Part shown: positions 1 through 6,904 of the stretch, one piece after another | Layout of the letters: every line of letters begins with the position of its first letter | Numbering within the stretch: the stretch's first letter is position 1 | NCBI GenBank assembly: GCA_030606505.1 | Contig: JAUWGI010000007.1 | Span: 1 to 17,272, forward strand | Direction: 5' to 3' | Length of the DNA: 17,272 nucleotides | Origin: Deltaproteobacteria bacterium | GTDB lineage: Bacteria > Chloroflexota > Dehalococcoidia > Dehalococcoidales > BS750m-G39 | Made by a program: the position numbers and the translations under genes | The notes under the pieces: model-generated | Told to the model about the DNA's origin: nothing | The model's input: the letters and a program-made list of their open reading frames with translations, nothing else | The model's database searches: none

Positions 1-1
1 C

Positions 2-550
2 CATCTGTCTAAGATCGCCAGGAGCTATATAGCCGGACTGCTCGCTCACGCTCCCGAGATTACGGCGGTGACCAACCAGTGGGTCAACTCTTACAAGCGG
101 CTGGTTCCCGGCTACGAGGCGCCGGTATACCTCTCCTGGGCACGGCGCAACCGTTCCGATTTAATCAGGGTCCCGGAATACCGGCCAGGCCGGGAGAAGG
201 CAACCCGAATTGAATACCGGTCTCCCGACCCGGCCTGCAACCCCTATCTCGCTTTCAGTGTCATGCTGGCCGCTGGGCTGGAGGGAATTGAGAAGGGCCT
301 GGAACCGCCTCCGCCCGTAGAAGAGAACGTATATGAGATGACCGCAGCGCAAAGGCAAGAGCGGGGAATAAGTACCTTGCCGGCCAGCCTGCTGGAGGCA
401 ATACTGTTAGCCGAGAAGAGCGAGTTGGTGCGCAAGTCGCTTGGTGAGCACGTTTTTGAGGCTTTCATCCAGAACAAGAAGATAGAGTGGGAAAATTACC
501 GCGCTCAGGTAACCGAATACGAGCTGAAGAAATACCTGCCCATATTATAA
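2..550 (+). CDS. glnA: Glutamine synthetase type I, C-terminal part (5' end outside window)
   Basis: Glutamine synthetase makes glutamine from glutamate, ammonia and ATP in the cytosol. Only the last 182 codons are present; the frame is open from base 2, so the start lies outside the window. Visible family motifs are AGLLAHAPEITAVTNQWVNSY, YLSWARRNRS, the active-site stretch RIEYRSPDPACNPYLAFSVM and the C-terminal EWENYRAQVTEYELKKYLPIL. The segment around NVYEMTAAQRQERGI, with a short following helix region, resembles GSI-alpha enzymes (Bacillus and archaeal type), which are not controlled by adenylylation; that subtype call is by eye. The gene ends 18 bases before nadE, suggesting cotranscription. 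The NrpR-type nitrogen regulator two genes downstream fits ammonia-responsive control, but the glnA promoter is not visible. Confidence 0.95.
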   Translation, partial: HLSKIARSYIAGLLAHAPEITAVTNQWVNSYKRLVPGYEAPVYLSWARRNRSDLIRVPEYRPGREKATRIEYRSPDPACNPYLAFSVMLAAGLEGIEKGLEPPPPVEENVYEMTAAQRQERGISTLPASLLEAILLAEKSELVRKSLGEHVFEAFIQNKKIEWENYRAQVTEYELKKYLPIL

Positions 551-568
551 GTCGAGAGGGGGGCCGCT

Positions 569-2323
569 ATGCCGCAGTTGGGTGATGCCCGTCGGCTGCG
601 CATTGGGATGGCTCAGCTCAACGCCACCGTGGGCGATTTTGCCGGCAACCGGCGAAAAATCCTGGATGCCATTAAAGAAGCCAGGTCTCTGGGCGTGGAT
701 ATGCTGGCTTTACCGGAACTGGCTACCTGCGGCTATCCGCCCGAAGACCTCCTCTTTAAGCCCAAGTTTATCGCCGAGAACCTGCGCTCGCTGGATAAAG
801 TTATCGAGGCTTCATCGGGGCTGGTTGTCGTCGTCGGCTTCGTTGATACCAAAGAGGATATCTACAATGCGGCGGCCGTAATTTATGACGGCAAACTTAT
901 CGGCGTCTATCACAAGATATACCTGCCCAACTACGGCGTCTTTGATGAGAACCGCTACTTCCGGGCGGGGAGCGAATGCCCGGTCTATATCATCGGGGGA
1001 ATCGGGGTCGGCATCAATATCTGCGAGGATATCTGGTACGAGGAGGGGCCGGCTACCGCCCAGGCCAGCGCCGGGGCCGAGGTTATCGTTACCATAAGCG
1101 CTTCGCCCTATCACTTCGGCAAGGTGGACCAGAGGGAAAGAATGATAGCCACCCGCGCCGTGGATAATGTGGCTATCTTTGCTCACACCAACCTGGTGGG
1201 GGGGCAGGATGAACTGGTCTTCGACGGCAACAGTATAGCGGTGGACGAAAAGGGGCAGCTGCTGGCCCGGGGTAAACAGTTTGAGGAGGACCTGATAGTA
1301 GCCGACCTGGATGTTGAATCGGTCTTCCGCACGCGTCTGCATGACCCCAGGTGGCGCAAAGATTCGTTGCTTACCGAGGAGCAGCTATGGCCCACCCGAA
1401 GAGTAGTGGTATCCGAGGCTCCGTTCGGCGCCGAAAAACCGGCCTTACCCCCTAGAAAGGTTGAGCTGAGTGGCCTGCCCGGCGAGGTCTATGATGCGCT
1501 GGTGCTGGGCACTGGCGACTATGTCCGCAAGAACGGCTTTGAGAAGGTATTAATCGGTCTTTCCGGGGGGCTGGATTCGAGCCTGGTGGCGGCCATTGCC
1601 GTTGACGGGTTGGGCAAGTCCAACGTGGTGGGGGTGGCCATGCCTTCCCGGTACTCTTCCCCCGGCAGCCTTTCCGACGCCGAGCTTCTGGCCAAAAATC
1701 TGGGCATCAAGCTGCTGACCATCCCCATCGAGAAAATATTTAAAGCCTATCTGGATACGCTGGCTGAAGCTTTTAAGGGGACGGAACCCAATGTAGCCGA
1801 GGAGAATATCCAGGCCCGCATCAGGGGGAATCTGCTGATGGCGCTGTCCAACAAGTTCGGCTGGCTGGTGTTGGCCACCGGCAACAAGAGCGAGATGGCC
1901 ACCGGCTACACCACACTGTACGGGGACATGGCCGGAGGTTTTGCCGTGATAAAGGATGTGCCCAAGACCATGGTCTATGAGCTGGCCAGCTACCGGAACC
2001 AGCTTTCCGGCGCCGAGCTAATACCGGCGGCTATTATCGATAAACCTCCGTCGGCGGAGCTGAGGCCCGAGCAGAAAGATACCGATACCCTGCCCTCGTA
2101 TGAGCGGCTTGACCCGGTGCTTACGGCCTATGTCGAGGAAGATAAGAGCGTGGAGCAGATAATCGCCCTGGGCAACGATGAAAAGGTGGTCAGGCGGGCG
2201 GCCCGGCTGGTAGACACCAGCGAGTACAAGCGCCGCCAGGCACCGCCGGGGGTTAAGATAACCCCCAGGGCCTTCGGCCGAGACCGCAGGCTGCCCATAA
2301 CCAACCGCTTCAAAGGCTCGTAG
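569..2323 (+). CDS. nadE: Glutamine-dependent NAD+ synthetase
   Basis: It catalyses the last step of NAD synthesis, amidating nicotinate adenine dinucleotide with ammonia released from glutamine. The 584-residue protein has the two-domain glutamine-using layout. Residues about 10-270 form a nitrilase-type glutaminase with the expected triad Glu50 (ALPEL), Lys116 (YHKIYLPNYG) and Cys152 (NICEDIW). Residues about 300-584 form the ATP-pyrophosphatase synthetase domain with the P-loop SGGLDSS at 332-338, ATGNKSE at 436-442, KPPSAELRP at 492-500 and a KRRQAPPGVKIT tail motif near 554-565. A GAGGGGGG run lies about 6 bases before the ATG. An internal Met at residue 14 is less likely, because the strand leading into it would be lost. 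It uses the glutamine made by the gene before it, an apt neighbour rather than proof of joint regulation. Confidence 0.96.
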   Translation: MPQLGDARRLRIGMAQLNATVGDFAGNRRKILDAIKEARSLGVDMLALPELATCGYPPEDLLFKPKFIAENLRSLDKVIEASSGLVVVVGFVDTKEDIYNAAAVIYDGKLIGVYHKIYLPNYGVFDENRYFRAGSECPVYIIGGIGVGINICEDIWYEEGPATAQASAGAEVIVTISASPYHFGKVDQRERMIATRAVDNVAIFAHTNLVGGQDELVFDGNSIAVDEKGQLLARGKQFEEDLIVADLDVESVFRTRLHDPRWRKDSLLTEEQLWPTRRVVVSEAPFGAEKPALPPRKVELSGLPGEVYDALVLGTGDYVRKNGFEKVLIGLSGGLDSSLVAAIAVDGLGKSNVVGVAMPSRYSSPGSLSDAELLAKNLGIKLLTIPIEKIFKAYLDTLAEAFKGTEPNVAEENIQARIRGNLLMALSNKFGWLVLATGNKSEMATGYTTLYGDMAGGFAVIKDVPKTMVYELASYRNQLSGAELIPAAIIDKPPSAELRPEQKDTDTLPSYERLDPVLTAYVEEDKSVEQIIALGNDEKVVRRAARLVDTSEYKRRQAPPGVKITPRAFGRDRRLPITNRFKGS

Positions 2324-2369
2324 GGCTAAAGACTCTCTACCACAGGCTATTCGTTTTCTGGGTAAGGCG

Positions 2370-2378
2370 TGGTATAAT
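2370..2378 (+). promoter_or_regulatory. Extended -10 promoter of the NrpR-type regulator
   Basis: TGG directly precedes a perfect TATAAT at 2373-2378, the extended -10 form. No good -35 hexamer is seen 17 bases upstream (TTCGTT), which is common for extended -10 promoters. Transcription would start near 2385, about 28 bases before the preferred ATG at 2413. I looked for the GGAA-N6-TTCC type of operator known for methanogen NrpR and did not find it here. Confidence 0.6.
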
Positions 2379-2412
2379 ACGGGAAAATCGCAACAAGGAA
2401 GTGGAGAAGCTG

Positions 2413-3411
2413 ATGGCGGAACAGGTTGTCGGCTCCGACGCCGAAGGCAAGCTGATATTAATTCTCAAGGTCTTAAGTGAGTCCTCGGAACCCCTGGGGT
2501 CAATCACTATTGCTCGCCGGCTTGAGGACGAGGGGGTTTTCTTGAGCGAGAGGGCGGTCAGGTATCACCTGAGGATAGCCGACGAGCGCGGCTATACCCT
2601 GCCGGAGGGCCGGGATGGACGGATGATTACCGAGGAGGGGCGGCGGGAAGTCAAAGAGGCCCTGGCCCCGCAGCACCTGGGTTTCGTACGCGAGAAGCTG
2701 GAATTGCTGGCCTACCAGACCACCTTTGACCCCGAAAAGCGCAGCGGCCGGTTACCCATAAACACCTCGCTCATTGGTAAGGACAAGTACAAAAAGGCGC
2801 TTTCGGCGATGAAGGACGCCTTCAAGGCCGGGATTTGCGTCAGCGAGCTGGTAGCCACGGCGCCGGAGGGGGAGAAGCTGGGGGCGGTGGTTGTGCCCGC
2901 CGGTAAAATCGGTCTGGCCACCGTTTGCAGTGTGGCCATAAATGGCGTGCTGCTCAAAGGCGGAGTCCCTATGGAGTTCCGGTTTGGCGGCGTACTCGAA
3001 GTAAGAAAGTTAAATCCCAGGCGCTTTGTGGCTATAATCGACTATGCCGGTACCTCCGTCGACCCCTCCGAGCAGTTTATCCGGGCCAGGATGACCAGCG
3101 TGGGCGAAGCCGCCAGGACGGGGACTGGTAAAATACTGGGTGTTTTTCGGACAATTCCGGCGCCGGCCAGGGAGGTCGTCGAGGAGAAGATAGCCCTGCT
3201 CAAGGAAGTCGGCATCGGCGGCGTCTATGCCGTGGGCGATACCAGTGAGCCGCTCTGCCAGATTCCGGTAGCCCTGAACCGGATTGGTATTGTCCAGCTG
3301 GGCGGTCTTAATCCGGTGGCGGCCGCCGTCGAGGCCGGCGTCGAGATTGAAAACGTGGCCGAGAACGGGCTGATTGATTTCCAGCAGCTGCATAGCTTCT
3401 GGGATCTCTAG
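2413..3411 (+). CDS. nrpR: NrpR-type transcriptional regulator (winged helix plus DUF128/NRD domain)
   Basis: NrpR is the 2-oxoglutarate-responsive repressor of nitrogen genes described in methanogenic archaea. This 332-residue protein has an N-terminal winged helix (about residues 10-80), with the helix SERAVRYHLRIADERGY followed by a wing ending in ITEEG. One NRD/DUF128 domain (about 100-325) follows, including NGVLLKGGVPMEFRFGG and IIDYAGTSVDPSEQFI. Archaeal proteins often carry two NRD domains or split them between subunits; one copy here implies a dimer or larger assembly. The ATG at 2413 is preferred: GGAG at 2403-2406 lies 6 bases before it. The in-frame GTG at 2401 has AAGGAA touching the codon with no spacer. 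Position after glnA and nadE supports a nitrogen role. Sensing of 2-oxoglutarate is inferred from the family. Confidence 0.85.
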   Translation: MAEQVVGSDAEGKLILILKVLSESSEPLGSITIARRLEDEGVFLSERAVRYHLRIADERGYTLPEGRDGRMITEEGRREVKEALAPQHLGFVREKLELLAYQTTFDPEKRSGRLPINTSLIGKDKYKKALSAMKDAFKAGICVSELVATAPEGEKLGAVVVPAGKIGLATVCSVAINGVLLKGGVPMEFRFGGVLEVRKLNPRRFVAIIDYAGTSVDPSEQFIRARMTSVGEAARTGTGKILGVFRTIPAPAREVVEEKIALLKEVGIGGVYAVGDTSEPLCQIPVALNRIGIVQLGGLNPVAAAVEAGVEIENVAENGLIDFQQLHSFWDL

Positions 3412-3440
3412 CCCGAGTATCCAAGCCGACACTCGGGCTA
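3409..3440. terminator. 10-bp hairpin between convergent genes, possible bidirectional transcription stop
   Basis: TAGCCCGAGT (3409-3418) is perfectly complementary to ACTCGGGCTA (3431-3440), with a 12-base loop. The hairpin begins at the nrpR stop codon and lies about 18 bases past the alcohol dehydrogenase stop on the other strand. It lacks the usual U tract on the exit side in both directions: the + transcript continues with AAAAAATAA, and on the - strand the U tract comes before the stem. It is therefore not a textbook intrinsic terminator. Its position and perfect stem still make a role in ending transcription or protecting the 3' ends plausible. Confidence 0.4.
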
Positions 3441-3457
3441 AAAAATAACCTCACAGA

Positions 3458-4495
3458 TTAAGCAACGTCAACCTGAAGTAATATTTTGATGTTATCTTCC
3501 TTATTGGTAACCAGTTTCTCAAACCCCATTTCTACGGCGTCTTTAAGCGGCACTTTGGCGGTAATCAGTTTGCCAGGGTCAATTCTTTTATCAGCCAGCA
3601 GAGCGATAACCGTCTTGGCCTCGTGGACATAAATGGGGCTGCCCACCATAGTTTTCTGGTTAAACATCAAGTCGAAAAGGTCCATTGAGGCAGGTGCTTC
3701 AAAGACCCCTACAATCACAATGTTGCCGCCGCTTCGGGCTAACTTTTGGGCCAGCTGGGCAGTGGCCTGAATACCAACACACTCAAAAGATACATCCGCC
3801 CCCAGCCCATCGGTCAGGTCTTTTACCCGCTGTTCCGGGTCTTCGTCCTCGGGACTGATAAACGCGGTAGCTCCCATAGCCAAAGCAAGTTCACCTCTGC
3901 GTTTAACCTTATCCACAACGTAGATATTATTTGCTCCAGCAGCCCTGGCCGCCAGCAGAACGCAAAGGCCGATAGTACCTGAGCCCACAATAGCCATGGT
4001 ATCCCCGGTACGGACATTACCCTGCTGAACGGCATGAAAAGCCACCGCCAGAGGCTCGACCAGAGCCCCGAGTTCATCAGACACCGAATCGGGAAGTTTA
4101 TAAGCCGCATAACTGGGAATGACCACGTACTCAGTCATACAGCCTTCCGCGGTCAGACCTGTGAAACCCGCGTTCACGCAAATATTGTACATCGCTCTTT
4201 TACAGTAATAGCATTCGCCACAGTACCAATAACCCAATCCGGTTACCCGCTCTCCAACTTTAAAGTTGGTTACTCCCTCACCCAACTCGGCGATTCTGCC
4301 AACGAACTCATGCCCTAAAATTATCGGCACTTTGGTGGGATCAATCATGCCGGGGCCATCGGCGTATTCCTTTAAGTCGGTACCGCAGATACCCGCCAGG
4401 TCAACTTTCACTTTTATCTGCCCCGGCCCTGGAGACGGTTCGGGTACATCTTCATAGCGAAGGTCTTTTCTGGCATACCACCTTAAGGCTTTCAT
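3458..4495 (-). CDS. Zinc-dependent medium-chain alcohol dehydrogenase (butanediol/threonine dehydrogenase-like)
   Basis: A 345-residue NAD(P)-dependent alcohol dehydrogenase of the MDR superfamily, full length for the group. Catalytic zinc ligands are visible as Cys37 (AGICGTD), His62-Glu63 (LGHEFVG) and Glu147 (ALVEPLAV). The structural zinc lobe has Cys92, Cys95, Cys98 and Cys106. The Rossmann fold has GSGTIG at 171-176, with Asp195 ending the second strand, suggesting NAD preference. It resembles (R,R)-butanediol, sorbitol and threonine dehydrogenases, and the substrate cannot be read from sequence. Its ATG overlaps the stop of the composite flavoprotein gene by 4 bases (ATGA), with a GGGGGGTG ribosome site just upstream. 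It is therefore the last gene of the molybdenum hydroxylase operon and probably acts on an alcohol or carbonyl in the same pathway. Confidence 0.92.
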   Translation of the reverse strand: MKALRWYARKDLRYEDVPEPSPGPGQIKVKVDLAGICGTDLKEYADGPGMIDPTKVPIILGHEFVGRIAELGEGVTNFKVGERVTGLGYWYCGECYYCKRAMYNICVNAGFTGLTAEGCMTEYVVIPSYAAYKLPDSVSDELGALVEPLAVAFHAVQQGNVRTGDTMAIVGSGTIGLCVLLAARAAGANNIYVVDKVKRRGELALAMGATAFISPEDEDPEQRVKDLTDGLGADVSFECVGIQATAQLAQKLARSGGNIVIVGVFEAPASMDLFDLMFNQKTMVGSPIYVHEAKTVIALLADKRIDPGKLITAKVPLKDAVEMGFEKLVTNKEDNIKILLQVDVA

Positions 4496-6867
4496 CTTTC
4501 ACCCCCCGATTTAGAATTACAGGCTAATATGGCTCTTTTAACCAGCGTCTTGGCTATCTGAATCTTGTACCTGTTATTTATTAATGGGCAGGTGTCGGCG
4601 GCGATGGCATTAGCCGCCTCTTCGGCACTTGAATCGTTAATCGGTTTACCCCTGATGTACTTCTCGGCCCTGGTTGCCCGGTAAGGCATGTTGTATACCG
4701 CGTTCAGGCATATCCTGGCTGACTTCACTGCTCCCTTCTCACTCTTTATGGCTGCGGCACAGCTAACTATGGGGAAGTCTATCGACTTCCTGAGCGCAAA
4801 CTTGGTGAACGTGGACCTGGTGCTGGCACCAGGTATTGGGACTTCAATTTCTGTCACTATCTCATCATTATCCAGAACCGTGGTCTTATCGCCGTCTACG
4901 GCGAAGAACTCATCGGCTTCAATAATCCTCTTTGTGGTTTTGATTTTAGCCTCCAGAGCTATCAACGCCGGGGCCATGTCTGAGGAGTTAACCGCCACAC
5001 AGCTGCAATTGAAACATCTATTTGCTTCGGTTTCGACGGCACTTGAATCCAGACTATCAACATCCTCAATATCTAGGCTCTTAACCCTCTTTGCCGCCGG
5101 GAGCTCCGGGGTATTAGCCCGGCTTGTTTTCTTGAGGCATGAACTGTTGAATTTCTCCGGAAGCTTACCCACCTCGCTGTCGTTATATTGTGTTCCCTTA
5201 CCTCCAAGATACTGGTCTATGGAGCTTGCCGCTTTCCTTCCGGCAGCTATGGCGGCAACAACTGTTGCCGGGCCAGTAATGAAATCCCCTCCAGCAAAGG
5301 CATTTTTGCCCAGGGAATACGTCGAGGCATCCACTTTCAGCCGTCCATTCTTGTCCAGGAACTCGCCGGGGATAGCTGAAGTGTCTGGTTCTTCCCCGAT
5401 TGCCTTCATTACCGCATCAAACTCGGTGGTAAATTCCGAGCCCGCTACAGGCACGGGCTTAGCTCTTCCCGTATCATCTAAAGGCCCAAGCCGCATTTTT
5501 GTGCACTTAAGGACTATCTTGCCCCCCTTCTTCGATGCGGCCACTGGTTGGGTAAGGAACTGGATCTTGATGCCTTCCTCCTCCGCCTTTTCCACCTCCT
5601 CCTTTATCGCTGGCATCTCTGCCCGGCTGCGCCGGTAGACAATTACCGGTTCAGCTCCCAGCCTCAACAGTGTTCTGGCCACGTCTACGGCGGCGTTACC
5701 ACCGCCGATAACGGCTACTTTCTTGCCCGGGACTTCTCTAACCCCGCGGTTCGAATTTTTCAGGAACTCCAGGCCAGACATCATCAGTTCCTCGCCCTCC
5801 ACCCCTGATGGCCTTTCTTTCCAGGCTCCGCACGCCATGAATACAGCATCAAAGCTGTTCATGAGTTTCACACTTGTATCCTTACCGACATTAGACTTGA
5901 GCTTGAACTCAATTCCTATACCCTCAAGAGCTTTGAGCTGCCGCCTAACAACGTCCTTTGGCAGCCGGTACGGTGGTATACCATAGGTGAGCAGTCCACC
6001 CGCTTCTTCCATCATCTCAAAAACGGTTACGCTATAGCCAAGCCTCCTGAGGTAGTATGCTGCTGAGAGGCCTGCCGGACCCGAACCAATAATGGCTATA
6101 CTCTTCTCAATGTTGCCTTCAGGGGGGGTGATGATTTCGCCTGCGTTCTCAAGGATGTAATCCCCGATGAACCTCTCGATGCCCTTAATGGATACTGGTT
6201 CGTCGAACTCGCCCCGATTGCACTCGCTCTCGCAGAAATGGGGACAGATCCTCCCTGTTATTGCGGGGAGGGGGTTGAAAGTAAGCAGTATCTCGGCGGC
6301 TCCTGCCAGGTCACCGTCCCTGATTTTGCTCAGGTAGGAAGGTATGTCTACGTTAGCCGGGCAATCGGTGGAGCAAGGCGTGCTGTTTACTCTGGTGCCA
6401 CCGAATATGGAATGGTATCTGCCATCCCCGGTTAAGGCATAGCACACCCTGCCGCCTTTTCTGGCACAGTAGAACCTGTTATCAGGCACCCAGTAGTACC
6501 AGCACCTGTTGCTTTGGCAGATATTACCGCCTATACTACCCATCTCCCTGATATGTGGGGAAGCGGTTCTATGGGCTGCCTCAGCCAGTATAGAATACCT
6601 ATCCTTTACCAACCTGTCTTGGGCGATGTCTTCGAGCCTGGTTAGAGCACCTATCCTCAGCGTTTGGCCCTCTTCCCTGATATAGTCCAGGTCGGATATG
6701 GTCTTGATATTTACTATGACCTCCGGGTGCTCAGGCAATATGTTATCCTTCATTTGACCCACCAGGTCAGTACCACCGGCGATGACCTTCGCCTTCTCCC
6801 CATACTCCTTGAGGATTGAGGTTGCCTCTTCTGCTGATAACGCATTTATGTGTTTGAATCTTCTCAT
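4492..6867 (-). CDS. Composite flavoprotein: molybdenum-hydroxylase FAD subunit with an inserted GltD-like NAD(P)H oxidoreductase
   Basis: Normal FAD subunits of this family have about 290-320 residues; this one has 791. Residues 1-160 are the FAD_binding_5 domain (VIAGGTDLVGQMK at 28-40, SIGGNICQ at 111-118). Residues 160-615 are a GltD/NfnL-like module. It has a cysteine-rich Fe-S entry (Cys165, Cys169, then Cys208, Cys212 and Cys216 in GRICPHFCESEC), a FAD Rossmann motif GSGPAGLSAA (261-270), an NAD(P)H motif GGGNAAVDVA (388-397), YRRSRAEMP (411-419) and the FAD-closing AGGDF (525-529). RCFNCSC (617-623) then leads back into a CoxM-type domain from CVAVNSSDMAPALIAL to the C-terminal flavoprotein domain (about 680-785). 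Expected role: carry electrons between the Mo/[2Fe-2S] subunits and NAD(P)H. One uninterrupted frame joins everything, so this is a true fusion, not an assembly join. It starts 37 bases after the Mo-subunit stop. Confidence 0.92.
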   Translation of the reverse strand: MRRFKHINALSAEEATSILKEYGEKAKVIAGGTDLVGQMKDNILPEHPEVIVNIKTISDLDYIREEGQTLRIGALTRLEDIAQDRLVKDRYSILAEAAHRTASPHIREMGSIGGNICQSNRCWYYWVPDNRFYCARKGGRVCYALTGDGRYHSIFGGTRVNSTPCSTDCPANVDIPSYLSKIRDGDLAGAAEILLTFNPLPAITGRICPHFCESECNRGEFDEPVSIKGIERFIGDYILENAGEIITPPEGNIEKSIAIIGSGPAGLSAAYYLRRLGYSVTVFEMMEEAGGLLTYGIPPYRLPKDVVRRQLKALEGIGIEFKLKSNVGKDTSVKLMNSFDAVFMACGAWKERPSGVEGEELMMSGLEFLKNSNRGVREVPGKKVAVIGGGNAAVDVARTLLRLGAEPVIVYRRSRAEMPAIKEEVEKAEEEGIKIQFLTQPVAASKKGGKIVLKCTKMRLGPLDDTGRAKPVPVAGSEFTTEFDAVMKAIGEEPDTSAIPGEFLDKNGRLKVDASTYSLGKNAFAGGDFITGPATVVAAIAAGRKAASSIDQYLGGKGTQYNDSEVGKLPEKFNSSCLKKTSRANTPELPAAKRVKSLDIEDVDSLDSSAVETEANRCFNCSCVAVNSSDMAPALIALEAKIKTTKRIIEADEFFAVDGDKTTVLDNDEIVTEIEVPIPGASTRSTFTKFALRKSIDFPIVSCAAAIKSEKGAVKSARICLNAVYNMPYRATRAEKYIRGKPINDSSAEEAANAIAADTCPLINNRYKIQIAKTLVKRAILACNSKSGGER

Positions 6868-6904
6868 TATGTGAACCCTGTGCTCCCTAGTTCTTTTTGG
6901 CTTC

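Noticed and set aside
4688..5638. A 316-codon open frame on the + strand
   Set aside because: It lies wholly antisense to the composite flavoprotein, whose motifs are unmistakable. Its translation has no recognisable motif and it lacks a ribosome site.
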